Assembly (NCBI GenBank): GCA_003344405.1
Contig: NOWV01000022.1
Span: 1-64,000, forward strand
Source of the DNA: Trichoplax sp. H2
Taxonomy: Eukaryota; Placozoa; Uniplacotomia; Trichoplacea
Direction of reading: 5' to 3'
DNA length: 64,000 nt
Positions 1 through 14,300 of this stretch are shown in pieces. The position numbers and the translations under genes are program-made. The first letter of the stretch is position 1. Each line of letters opens with the position of its first letter. Under the pieces are notes generated by a model, which was not told the origin of the DNA, ran no database searches, and saw only the letters and a program-made list of their open reading frames with translations.

Positions 1-3000
1 GCTGTATTTAAGCCGTTCTTTAGCTGACGTTCCCTTAATCGACATTTCGATATAAATTCTTTGTTTCTGTCTTTCAATTTAGCGAATTTCTTATCTAAAG
101 TATCTATATCTACTTCACAACAGTCCGGATATAATTCGTCGAGTTTGGATTCTAATTCTCTTATCGCGACATTGTATTCATCGTTAATTTTCTGCGATGT
201 TAATTTATGATCTTTAATATTATTTTCTATAGCTTCCAATGACGATCCTACTGACTTTACCAAATCGTAATCAGTAATTGTTGTATCTAATGCCTCAATC
301 GCATTTCCGTATACATTATTCCAATCTTCATGTTTATCCTTTCTGTCTTTTAGTAGATTTTCTTTCGTATTGATTACTTTGTCTGCTTTTTCTAGCCGAT
401 CTTTCACACGTTTTAATTTATCTTTCATTTCATTTGACATAGCTTCTAAATCTTTTCCAGATACTGCTTCTATCTTACTCTCGAGATTCTTCAGTAATTC
501 ATCATTACTATCTATTGCGTTTTCTAGTTCTTTACATTTCTCTAAACACATATCAGACTCGTCTAATTTAACTTGTGCCATTTCTTGACGTACGAGTTCA
601 GTTTCTTCTATTTCTTCGCATTTCGAGTTTAATTTCTTATATATTTCCTCGAAATCGTTAGAAACTTCGTATGCTTCTTCTACGTTACTCTTCTTATTCT
701 CGCTGCTTTCTTTTGTCAAGATGTATTGTTCTTTTAAATTTTCCACTTCTTTTACTATCTTTTCTTTCTCGTCTTGTGGAACATTTTCTGTTAGCTCATC
801 ACAAATATTTGTCAATGTCGATATGAAATCACCTCTATCTTTAATATCATTCTCAATGTTCTGAAACAGATTTTAACATAGACATATATCATAGTTAATA
901 TTGGCTTCACAATAAATGATAGTTTCTAGCAATAAACAACATAAGATTAGTCGCTAGGTAGCAATGATCATTAAGAATTAGATTTAGCACCTTTGTGGTG
1001 TTTCTATTATCTTCAATATTAGTACTCGATGTTTTTGGTAAGTCTACTTTCTTTAATTGATTATTTACACTTTCCAGCCAGTTTGATAATTCTTTCAGAT
1101 TTTGATCAAGTTGTTGTGATTGTTCTTGTTTCATTTTCAAATAGGATTCATTCTCTCGCACAGCAATCTCTAACTTACGCAGTCTATCCTTAATCCCGTT
1201 TACTTTACTGGGTAAGTGTTCATAGCTACCATCAGTATCAAGCGAAATAAGCTGATTGGCCAATTTTTCCAATTTATGGGCAAAATTTTCACCTCTATTG
1301 AGTGTTTCGATGATTTGCTAACACAAGAATGCATTCATTTATTTACAGAAAAGTACAGACTTCAAAAGTTCTTTATATGTTAATTAAGTAATTCTACATA
1401 TTTCTTTAGGAAAGCCTCCCACTAAATAATCTTAAGTCTTACCAATTGTTTTTCGAATTGTTCCTTCATAGAATTATCATCAATAGACACAATTGGTTTA
1501 AAGGCATAATCACCACTCTCAATTTCATCACATAAAGTGGTTACGGCATCGTATGAGAGTTCAAATGCCTCTAATAATTTTAGTTTTTTCTCCTCTGCGC
1601 TAGCATTGATCAATTCATATTTATTTCTGATATCGATTATATCATTCCCAATCTCTTCAGCATCTACAACAGAAGAGTTTTTAATTATATCTTCACGGAG
1701 TTCTTCTATCTCATTTAGGCATTCTATGTATCTTTCCCTAGTAGTGTGATCGACCTACAGAAATATCATACATAAGATGACATATAATTATCAACTTCAA
1801 CATCAATTATACCGCGTTGCAATAAGTAGAAGCAACTAACCTGAGGGGAATCAATTGCTGAAATTTGAATTCGATCAAGAAATTTTTTAACATTTTGAAT
1901 TTTGTCTTGTAGATCTTTCATTTGGAGATCGTACTGTCGGACACGTTGATATTTCTCTCGAGCAAAGTCTAGCAAGTTGGCCAATCTGTTCTTGATACTA
2001 CTAACGTTATTTTCTATGAGTTCAGTGACAGATGGTGAATTTAGTACAGTAAGTTCACTGGCAGCTTCTTCCAATTTCTGGACGGTTTCATCACTTGATT
2101 CTATACCTTTAAATATTTTCTGCAAGCAAGAAAAAGCTCAACTTGTAAAAGAAACTGTATATGGCTAGCTCACCTATCAGAACTCATCAAAATTATATTA
2201 TATACCTGCAATTCAGTTTCATAATCGTCAACATCCCTTAATCTCATAAGATTATCACTGCTTCGCATGACACAGCTAGATTCGACTTCTGCGCAAAGTT
2301 CTAGCAAGCTGCTGATACTTTCAGAATAATCTCCGACTACATTTTTTCCCATTGTAAGTCTGTCCTCTTTCTCAGTTAGCATCTTAATCAAGTCATTATA
2401 ATTTTCTTCGACTTCTTGTAATTGGTTTGCAATATTAACACAGTCATTTTCTGGGCAACACGCGCTAAGCTCTTTTCCTATCTGATTCACCACTATTTTA
2501 GTACTCTTACAACGATTTACATCTCCTCTGCAAATCTAGAAATAAATTCAGAACGTAATTATTTTTATAACATCCATTAACGTAAATAATCAAGAATCCT
2601 TACATTGTAATCACAAAGTTTCTGATCTACTTCTTCTATAGTCAAACCCACAGAAAGATCTTTCACTGTATCACTGTCTTTGTAACTAAGGATATCTCTA
2701 AGTAATTCTTGTACTGTCTTGTCGAATTTATTAGATAAGGTTAACTTATCATTTAATTCATTTACTATAACGTCTATCTTAGATCGCATCTCTGTAAAAT
2801 GTCTATCTATATCAGCCACTTGTAACCCAACGTCTTCAGATACATCAAGAGAGCTAACTTTTACAAGTTGATCTGCACAAGTATGTAATTCAGTCAACAA
2901 AACTTGATCTTTAACCAGATTGTTAGAAGCTTCCTGAATTTCATAAAGTTAGAAAATTAAAAATTTATTCGTAATCACATAATCTTTTGAACGCAAGTTG

Positions 3001-5353
3001 CTTACTTTGCTTTGGATATTGAATTCTTCTAGCGAGCTTAACCCCACTGAGTTAATTTCTACGTTCATAATGTCGCTCGCTATCAGTATTTCATAAATTC
3101 CTCGTAGATTTACTAACTTAGCCTCAAAGTTCTTAGCAGCATCATTCGTCTTACGCCATTTGTCTCCTTTCTCATTAATAGTTATCAAAATATCTGAGTA
3201 ACGGTCTTTAACCTTATCAAGTTTACTCTGAATTCTAACTACATCTTTGTTTGAGCCATAATTAGTAATTTCACTCCCAATTTTTTCAATCTCGTCAATG
3301 ACTTCCTTACAGTTTTCAACATTGCCTTCTATAACCTACATCAATAATTTTTTTATAGGTTACGCATGTTATCGAAACTTGATCAAAAGAAAACTATCAG
3401 AAATCAAATTACCTTATGTGCCTTGATACACTCCTCTATAACAGTTGTATCAATAGTACTGAGAGTATTTTTACGCAATTCTCCGTCGACCGCATCAAAG
3501 TATGCCTTTGCAAAATCGACTTTTTCATCGAACTGACGTATTCGGTTAGACTTTTCTTTTAAGAGATTCTTTTTATCAGTTAACATGGCTCTGATATCAT
3601 GAGCACGATTTTTAAGACCCTCTACCTTGTTTTGAAAAGGATGTACAAGTTGACTAGCGTCTGAAAACAGTTTAGCATTTGCTTCCGCCTCTTCTGCAAT
3701 TTCGTCATAGACAATGAAACTCTTTTCGAATTCCTAAAGATAATAGATACTAACCTTCAACAGTTGCACAATCAGAAGACAGTAAAATAATTCGCAAATT
3801 TGATTGCCCATACCTCAAATTCAGCTAAGCAACTTTCCACAACTTCCGAATCCACACTAACAATATTCACGTCGGCAAGTTGTGTAATTGTTGGATTTTC
3901 GCATAAGGTGTTCAATTCATTGTAGGAATTTTCAAATTCTTTTGCCCTTAAAGAGTACTCTTCCAACTTCTTCTTCCTTTCACTTATCATATCGTCGAAA
4001 TTTGTAAATTTATTTCTCAAGTTGGAAACTTCTGCAGTAAGTCTCTTGGAGTCGATATCAGAATAAGTAACTAACTTTGATCCTATACTGTCCAATTCAT
4101 TAAACTGATCCTTCCAACTTTCAATCTCTTCAGCAGCAAACTATTCATATTAAAATATTCAAGACTTTATTGAAAATTCGAATACCTAAATGATGAATAA
4201 TAACCATGATCTAAACATACCTGTAGCTCAACTAGATCTTTTGTCAATTCTCCAGCTGTTACAGCTGTAACAGGCGCTTCCACAACTTTCTCCAGTCCAC
4301 TAATTTTACTTTGAAAGTCTTGAACTATCTCGTAAGAATTCTGCATAGTCTGTTCCTTTTGTTTTAAGTTTACGTATTTAGCATTTAGCGTACTGTTCAC
4401 ATTTCCTGCTTCAGAAGTTAATTCCGATATTTTTTCGTGGAAGTACTGAGCATCTTTATCGAAGTTAACATCCAGTAACGTAGCGGTATTCTCACTCATT
4501 GCTTTAATATCACTTTCGATAATGGAAACCAGGGTTTGTAATTCCTAAAAAATTATTTAATTTTGTTTATTGTCTCTATAGCTTTACTTTATTTTTACCT
4601 ATCATATAGTAACTACCTTGTAATCTGACAACAGCTTCTCAATCTCCACCTTGTTTACATCAAATAACTTTACAGTAAGGAAAGGTCCACATTTAATGTC
4701 TTGGCACTTTTGTTTCACCTCTTTATATTGTCGTGTAAGCAATAATACCATTTCTTCACCCTTAATAAGTTTCTTTTCCCGTTCTTTAATTGCCTCAAAA
4801 ATACTATCAACCTTACTCTTAACATAATGTAAAATACTTAGATTGCCGGACTTTTGTTGATCTAGTGTCCTCGCTATTAATTTTTTGTTCAACTTCTGAA
4901 GTTGATTTATACTTTCTTCGTGAGTACAAAGTTCGTCTGATAATTTCTATAAGGAAAAAATTGGAATCTTAAAAGCTGCAACTTTGAGGTGCAGAGTACA
5001 AAATAATATCCGAAAGAATATGAATTTACCCGCAAATAAGATAACTTAGGTTGTACTTGATCAATTTCAATTTCATTCAGTAAGTCTATCAGCGAACTGC
5101 TAGTCTTAGTACACCATTTATTTATTTCATCGATAGAGATATCAATGAATTCAAAGTCCCGTAATCGTTCTTTTAATTCGGATTCTTTAAGTCGCACTTG
5201 GTCTCTTAAACTAAATAGTTTATTCTTAAATTGCAAAAACTGATCATATTTTGGTTGTGGGTAGTTTGCCGAGTTTAATGAAGATAGCATATCCATGTTT
5301 TCGCTAGCCACACTGAGCGCATCGTCTCCGATCATAAACTGCTTGTGACATTG
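1..5353 (-). CDS. Spectraplakin one-repeat-per-exon rod segment, running off the left edge
   Basis: Twelve exons: 5030-5353 (324 bp), 4617-4946 (330), 4221-4544 (324), 3814-4140 (327), 3413-3733 (321), 3006-3335 (330), 2604-2933 (330), 2206-2535 (330), 1841-2119 (279), 1443-1754 (312), 991-1317 (327) and 1-860 (open at the window edge, about 2.6 repeats). Introns are 55-115 bp and every junction is phase 0. Each complete exon encodes one spectrin repeat of 93-110 residues, and the alternation of Trp- and Phe/Cys-type repeats seen in the giant exon continues here. No EF-hand or GAS2 motif is present, so the C-terminal module lies further left. Confidence 0.88.
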
Positions 5354-8300
5354 CTATTAAACAAAAAACGATACGCTGATCATGATCAACGCACTAATTT
5401 CATTTAGACAATATAGTCATAACTTACCTGACATCTATCTATGTAGCTTCGAATATCTTCCATTCTAATAATTTCAACATCAATTCCGACAACTCCACAC
5501 AGTTCGACTAGCCTACACGATTGGCTTACTTTTTCCAAGGATTCTTTAATCCGATCAGCAGCTACTTTCCCACTTTCTAAGTCATAGCCGCGCTGGTTGA
5601 TTACTGCAGTAAGCTTTAAGCTATTGTCTTTAGCAGCCTGCAATTTTAATTTAACATCAGCTACTTCAGACTCGGGCACGTTTTGTATGACACTGTTATG
5701 CATTTCTTCAATTTTGGCTAAGAGAGTGTCCTGACGTTGAATCTTGTCGAGGATAATCCTCTGTTCGAAAAGATTCCCCTCTATTTCTAAGATATCAAAC
5801 CCAATCAATTCCTTTCCAGGCAAATTTTTATTAATTTCATACTGCAAGTCTTTTAACTCCTTAATACTAAGATCAAATCGAGATATGCTGTCATATTTGG
5901 TTTTAAGCTCTATTCCCTTCTCTTGTATTGCTTTACCAATTTCCATTGTATTTTCTTTTAATATTTTAACCTTCTCAAATAATTGCGATGCTTCCTTCTC
6001 GTTAAAAGCTGCTAACTGAAGAGCAGCATGATCGACTTCGCTTAGCAAGTATTCATTATGATTAAGGTTACTTTGTAATTCCATACAAGTAGCATGATAG
6101 CTTTCTACTTCAGTTATTGCTAAATCTTTTACAATAACTTCCGAAATTGCTGCAGCCTTAAGACTTTCGTATATATTGTACAACTTATCATAAACTTCCT
6201 CAAAATGTTTGCACATCACCATTACTTTTGATGCCTGTTGCCTCTCTTCCAAAGCCTTCATTCTCAAGGCAAAATACCGATTCCAGGTTTCTTGCACTTC
6301 CTGATTTATCTTACTACTATTGATCTGGGTAAGGAAAGGCATTTGTTTATTGAAAGAGTCTTCTATCGCCTGTAATACGCTGTGGTAACCATCAATTTCG
6401 ACAAGTAGAGTTCCTAGATCGTTCAAACTTTTGGCTATTGTTTCAGAAGTAATCCCAATAGTTTGATCCAATAATAACTCGTCAGAAAGGCTATCAAGCC
6501 AGGAATTAACGTCGCTAATATTTTTTATATAAGCTTCATAGCATTTAAGTCTCTCCTGCAGGGCTTGTTTATTTACCTTCAATGAAGAATTTATTTCTCT
6601 AATTTTGTTTTTAGATCTCTCAGGTTCTTGCATTATATGAGAAGAAAGATGATAAGGATTTAATTTAACAACTTGTTCTGTAATAATTTCTAGCTTTTCA
6701 TGTAGGGCCATGTGATGGTTGATTTTATTCTCAAGTTCTTGACAACTAACAATATATTCGTGTGTTGCATTAATATCTACAGCTTCGATTGTTAAGTTAA
6801 TGATTCTTGAGGATTCAATATCAGCATATGACTCCTTAACAGCCGCAAGACAATTTATATAAAAGTCCAGCGCTGTCTTTAGTTCTTTTAACTTATTTTC
6901 TTTTGTAGTGACAATCTCCATTAATTGAGCATAATTTTCTTTCATTTTCGATATCATGCGTTTGACATTGATTAAATTTTCACCAGAACAAAGGGTTATC
7001 ATATTATCACCAATACTCTCAATTTCAGCTACGTTATTTCTTTCATGGATTACTTCTTCTTTTACTTCCTCCATTAGACGTGAATTCTGTAATATACTAT
7101 CAGATTCAACACCAACCGTCTGAAGTTTTAGCAATTTTTCTCTAACCCTAAACTGCCATGTATCAAACATATTTAAATTTTTATCTAACTTCTCATATAA
7201 TTCTCCTTTCGTAAATAACGATTTCTGTCTGAATTCAACATCTTGTCGTAGTGCTTCAAAGCCTTCTACAACAGAATTTAGCTTCTCCCGTATTATGCCC
7301 TTAGAATCTTCCGAATTCATTTCCATTAGCTTTTCTGCACTTTTTTGAGCTTCAGTAAGGATAATGACATACTCTGATTGTAAATCCTTGATTTTTGAAC
7401 ATTTTAAGCTAGCTTCTTTGAGTTCCTTCAATCTTATCGAAGATAAATCAATTTTTAATATATTTTCCTGGCTAATATTCTTATTAAACCCATCAAGTTC
7501 ACAATAAGATTTCTCAAACTGCTTAGCAGCCTGTAAAGCGGATTTTACTAAGTGATCTTTGGATTTCAACCGATGTTTTAATTTACCGTATTCCGCATCA
7601 ATAAACTCAATATCACTCTGAAATTCTTTAGTTATTTCTTTAGAAGTGGTCACAGTAATTTCATTAAGTTTATCTTTGACAGCGCCAATCGAATTTTCAA
7701 TGGGAAGAAGTTGATCATGTATTTCAGTAAGATGATAACCACTACTTTGGATATCGTCAACCGTAACTCCTACGAACATTATAGCATCTAAGTCATTATT
7801 TAGCATTATTATACGGCTATTCAAACTTTTTAGTCGCTCATTAATTTCAGTTACGTCTCGTTGCCTCTCCATTAACACATCTTTCTTCAAATTAACTAAA
7901 TCGATTAACTTTCTCACTCGATCATTGGCATCTTGAACAATCTTTCGAAGAAAAGATGGGTTTGTAGATATTTTACGCCCTACCATTTTTTTAATATTGA
8001 TTATCATGTTATTAGTAAGATCTTGATAAACTACAAGGCTAGCTAATGCTGTCTCACACCTAGCAATGTAACTACTAAATAATTCCATATCGACCGTTTC
8101 AACTTCTATTTTTGCTACATCCTTTTCAGCGTCATTACAAAGTTCGTGTAAAGATTGCCTAGAAGTTTGAAATTCTAGCATCGCAAACTTGATTCCACGA
8201 ATTTCATCATCGTTCTTTCTAACAATATGTTGCAGTCCTGAATAACGATTATGAATTCTTTCTGATTGAAGTTTGATCACATTCATTTCACGTTCCGAAG

Positions 8301-11300
8301 CTTTACTCTTGATATCAGAAACAATTTTGCGTAATTGCATTACATTTTCTTCGCCTTTACTAATGTCATCTAAGAGTTCTTTATTTTTCACCAAAAATTT
8401 ATCTACGTCATCTGGATTTAAATCAATTTGCTCGCTTTCTTTCCTGCTTTCTAGCTGATCTAACCATGTTTGTAGCTGCTTTGTAGACTTGTTAAACAAA
8501 TTTACCTGATCCCTTTTCCATTCAAGGTTTTGTTTTAGATCCATGATTGTACTTTCCATATCGGTAAAACGAGACCGAATTTCATCAGCCTTTTGATTTA
8601 TTAGCAATGATACACCTTCTGGATTAATCTTTATCAATTGATTTGCACTTGCTCGCATCCTATCAACCGTACTTTGGTTACTTTTCATTAAATTCTCATT
8701 TACAATGCAGCTGTCAATATAATTATTTACATCTTCGTTAGGTACTAAAGCAATATCAACAGTACAAATGTCTTCAGCTTCTATTTTATCAATAATCCTT
8801 TCTAGTAAATTGTAACATTCTTGGAATCGTTCTGCTGCATCTAAAGCAATTTTGAACACGTCACTTCTACTGCTAACAGCTTCACAGGTATCTTTATAAG
8901 AACTAGTTAGCTCGTCAATCTTCAACGCTAATTTTTCTTGATCTTCATGGTTACATTTTGTCTCAATGTCCGATTTTGAACTTTCTAGCGATGATAAAGA
9001 CTGCTGACGTTGATTGCAATCTTGTAGCATAATTCTAAGATTATTATATTGGTTTTCGATGGTTTTCACTTCAAGCCCTATAGGATCAGTCTGATTAATT
9101 TGGAGTTGAATTATAGAAATCCAACTGTAAAAATCTCGAATCTTATCATTTAATGCGCGAATTATTCTTCTCTTATCTTTAAGTTCCTTTTCTTTGACAG
9201 TTTTATTCGCTTTAATATCAATAATCTTATTTCGTATGCTGTCAATTTCCCCGCTAATTGATGTAGTGACATTTACGGGACAGATAGCAGCAAGCTTATC
9301 TAAAAATCCTTCAGCACGTTCGTTTACATCTTCACAACTAGCCAGTAATGTATCAATTTCTTTACATTCCGCAATACAGTTGTCAATAGCATCTGTAGTT
9401 ATATCAGTAATGCCTAATTGTACCACTTTCGTACTTGAAAGATGACCATGCAATTCTACTAGCCTTGCTACTAAATTTTCCAGCATCTGCATAATAACAC
9501 AACAATCTTCTAGCGACTTCTTTCTTTCCGAAACAACTTTAGTCATATCTTCATGCTTCTTCCTAGCAACTTGCAACCGATTCCAAATGGGAAGCATACT
9601 TATCGACGTAGAACTATCTGAAGAATCTTTCAGCATCATTTCCAATTGTACAATTAAACCACCACAATTCTCCAGATTGTTATATATTTCTTTACAATAG
9701 CTCAAATTTTGATCCGTTTCTAAGAAATTTTTACCAAATTGACTACTTTTGGTGATTTTCTCGCTAGCTAAATCTAGTTGATCATAAATGTTCCGTAGGA
9801 ATTCATCAAGGTTTTTTGACGAAGCTATGATGTCATTTAATTTACGTTGTCTATCTAGGATGATTTTATTCAGTTCATTTAAACGATTTTTCGATTCTTT
9901 CACTTTAATGGACAAACAGCTTGAATCCTCTTTGCAATTCAGTAACTCAGCAATATCAACCATATTCTCTAGATAGCCATTGCAGTCCAAAAGAAATCTT
10001 TTAGCAAATTCACAATTATTTAAGTAATCAAACGCTTGATTCATATCTATCGATGCCAGCTGTGACTTCATAACATCAAGTTTCATAACTTTTTCACAAG
10101 ATTCAGACAACAGCAGATAGTATGACTCAAAATCTTTAGACTTCTCAAGTTGCTCCTTGATTATTATAAGTCTTTTTTGACACGTACTCTCTAATTCATC
10201 TAATTTTCTGGATATCGGAGGTGTACTATTCGAAATTGACAGAACGTCACTATCTATACTACTCTCCGATAGACTGTCTATATTCTTTAAAATATCTGTA
10301 AAAGAAGTTCGTTGCACTCCTACAGACGTTAATAAGTCCTCGTTAGCTTTTAGCATTTTTTCCAGATCATCCGCACGCATTTTCATATCATCAGAGTGTA
10401 TTATTTGTTGTTCTATTATGCCAATCTCATCGCAAATCGTTGATAGGCCTCCATTAATATATTGCACCAGCTCCCTACGATTCTTTATTTGTTCCATTCT
10501 ATCTTGAATAGCAACATTAATATCATCCATTCGTCCCTTTAATGTACAAAAAGTGTTTTGTGAAGGTCCTATGACTGATGAAAGGCCAAGATTACTTAAT
10601 ACTTCCCAATTAGAATCGAGTTTTGAGAACAAAGAATCACATTTCACGAGCTCATATTGAACCAAATTGCATTTATTAAGATAGTCCTCTTCGGCATAAA
10701 AGCTTAAACTTGCCACTTCAGTCTTAGTAATCTCAGAAATATTGGCATCATTAACACATTCAGTAAGGTGAATCTCATGATTCTTTAACTCTAACAATGA
10801 TTGGTTACAAGTCCATAAATTTTCACGTTGATAAGTCAAAGTTGCTTCAAGATCTTTCAATTTTCCACGAGATTTTTTAATTTCGTTTTCCATTTGCGTT
10901 ATATCTGACTCAAGAATGACAGTTTTCAGAGGATCAATGATCGTCTCTAAGGTTTGAATCAGAATCGATTTACCATCTAAAGTATTAAGTAAACTATCGA
11001 CTTCGTCAATTGCTGCAACGACGTCTCCAGCTAAGGCGATATCCATCCTCAATTTTCTACTATCCTGATAAACCTCACTTAGAGAATTACTCAATAACAA
11101 AAGGGTACTTTCATAATCGCCTTTCTGCTTAATACTAAATTCAAATTCCCTTCTCATTCTTTCTATCCTAGCTTTAACATCATCATATTCTTTACTTGCT
11201 TTATCTAAACGATCTTGTAATTCTTCGTTCGATTCAGTGTTCCTTAAGGCAATAAATTGTTTCACGCAATTTTTTAAGGCTATCAATGTATCTTCCTTGT

Positions 11301-14300
11301 CATTTGCTAAGTCATATAAATGTTCAAACATGGAAAGGCTTTCCGGTAATGCGTTAATATGGACTAGCTTATTTTCGTAATTGTTTAATTGCTCCACAAT
11401 TCTAGAGGTAAGCTTACCAAGTGTCAGGAACAAATATTCGAATTCTTCGGCAAGCCTAAGCTTTTCTAACGAAGAATCTTCTAGTGTCGCATAAGTTTGC
11501 ATTAATGATGCATGAAGTTCTTGAATAAGTTCAATCTGCGAATGTACCGCTTCTTTATCGGCTACTGAACACTGTTGTGATATAGTTCTACCAAGAGCGT
11601 CAAAATCTGCTATATCGACTAATTTATCGCTAATACAATCATACAACCCTTGCAATTTACTCCGGCTTTTTTGAATGGCCTCCGAAGTAAATCCGCTCTC
11701 GATACCTTTTAGGTCTTTCTGAAAATCTCTCAATTCGTTCATTAATACATCGTATTTTTGTTTAAATTTTTGGACATTCGTACGGAGGTCGCCGATTACT
11801 TTTTCTCTGATAGATAATTTCGATTGAAGTTTCTCGAAGCGATTCTGTAGTAATCTTATCTGATTATCAGCGTCCAAATCAATTTTGAAATCATTAAGAG
11901 CATCCGATGCAATCTTCAACTTGCTCAGTTCGTTACTTAAAGTCTGTTTATATTGTCCAGCATGGTATATATCATCATTAAAGTTAAGACAATTGAGATC
12001 AATGCATGCAAGATTGAGAGTCAATAAATTCGTACTTTCAATCTCTTCCAGAAGCTCTACAATTTTATCTCGAATAGAGTTAAACAGTTTTAAATCTGCC
12101 GCAGTTTTGGTTAAGTGATTCTGCTGCCAAAGAGCTTTTTTCTTAACCTCATTATATCGACTAGTTACATCCTTCATAGTTTCATGAACATTTATGGCAT
12201 CGCTTTCGTTGCTTTCGTCAAGTCGCTTTCTGCCAGCTGCATTAAATCTATCTAATACGACTTGATAGCTATTAATTTCACTTAGTAATTGCTTACTAGT
12301 AAGTATTTCACGATCTGGATCACTGATAATTACAGGATTACTATCCTTCTCTTCTAATTGCTTTTCTTTCTCACATAGCCAACTTTGCATCTTATCGACT
12401 TCAGACCCAAAGTCTTGAGCTTGCCTCAACATATCAAGCATAACAGCTCTTTTACTCCCGACAGATGTCTTGAAATTTTCAATTTTTCCTACCAATTTAT
12501 TAACTTTGACCTGATAAGGAGCCGTAACAGAATCTGTAACAACGGCTTGCAGATCTTTCATAACACTTAGTAAATCGGGTATTTTTTCTTCAACTGTCAA
12601 AATTTTGTCTTCGATATCCTAAGAATTAGAAATACGCGTGTACGATAAAGTGATATATAAAAGCGATCAACCAAAAATAACAGAGGCATTAATTACACTA
12701 TTTAATAATCTTACCTTGCATTGATCTATCAATTGTGGTAAATTTTTGAATGTAAACTCACTATAATCGAAATTTATTATATACGAAGAGTCGATCTCGT
12801 CATAAGTGTTGACTAAATCTGAATATGACCACTTAAATTTTTGTATAACGATCAAACTTTGATTCAGAAAGTTACAACGATTGGAAATAATGATAGTTAA
12901 CCGATCAAGTTCCTTCTCTGTATTATCAGTCAGTAACTGTAAGTCAGACAGGTATTCAGAAGAGCATTGTTTAGCCAGTTCTTCCATTTCCTGTGATACA
13001 CGTTTCAAGTCAAACTTTTTCAATTTCAAGTTTTCAAGATTTTCCTATCCGATAGATAAAATTATTATTTAACAAGCAGCGAAAGGATTTAATACTTGGT
13101 TACTAACAATTGTTGAAATAAATTCTACTACTATTCAAAATAAAATTTTAATGTAAATTCCATTTGATATACTTACTTTATCATTATCGATTTCCGCATC
13201 CACGACATCAAGACTTATAATAATTAACCCTTTGCTAGTATAAATTTTCTCAGTATCTTCCAAAAATGATATAATGTCTTGTACCACACGATTTACACTA
13301 TTCAATTGTTGAAATTGGTGATTCAGAATTTCTTTTCGACTTTTGACCTCGAGAAGTAATGAAGCATAGTCCTGTTCGAATATTTTAACTGATTTTATAC
13401 GATCAAGAGGTAAATTACCCATGCCAGTAGCTTGCCAATGCTCTGTTGTATGTTGATAATCATTGTACAATTTTCCCATATTATCTGTAACACTTGCTAG
13501 TAGTAGCGTATCTTCCTCAAAATTTTTGATTCTTAAGTTGACCATTGGGGCCTTGATGATCTCCATAACTTTTATCTCTTCAATATATTGTAATAGCTTA
13601 CGATAGGACAACAACAGCTCTTCAGTATTTCTAGTCCAGTCCAATTTATCACTTCGATACTGTTTAATCTTTTCGCAAATATCATTAAATCTACCAACAT
13701 TATCATCAAACTCTTGCATGTTATTTGCAATTACCCCACGTAACACTGTATTAATATTATCGTAGCATCTCTGGCTTTCAGCCAAAATTAAAGAATTATC
13801 CGCAACCTCATTCGCTAGACTTGTTAGTTTTTCAATCTGTGATTGATCGTTAGCGTCAGTAGACGAATTAGAAACGGTATCAAGAGTATTTTCAGCGATA
13901 TCCATCCATGAAATAAGCTTAATCATATTAAGTGAATAATCTTTGTATAAAGAAATAACACGACTGTATTTATTGTACTCGCTTTCTAAAGTTCTAATTG
14001 TATATTGGCGTCGTTCTTTCATTCCTTGTACCTTCGATTGAAGTCTGCTTCCAGAGAAGGAATCAATTTCAGTTAAAGTTTTGAGATGATGTTCACATTT
14101 ATGCAAGGCGTCATTATCATGCTGTAAGGATATTTTGCATTTATTTATATCAGCTATCCACGATGATAAATCATTTACGTTATCAAACGTTGAACCATCG
14201 AGAAACATGTCCGCGCTATCTAAAACGGAAAAGATTTGCGTCGCTAATTCTTCAAATTCCATCAATGAGGAAGAATATCTCTGTAAATGTTCTAATTTAT

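Noticed and set aside
5744-12570. Several plus-strand frames of 60-90 codons opposite the spectraplakin rod
   Set aside because: They are antisense shadows of the 7.2-kb coding exon; their Ser/Phe-rich composition mirrors the Glu/Lys-rich coding strand.
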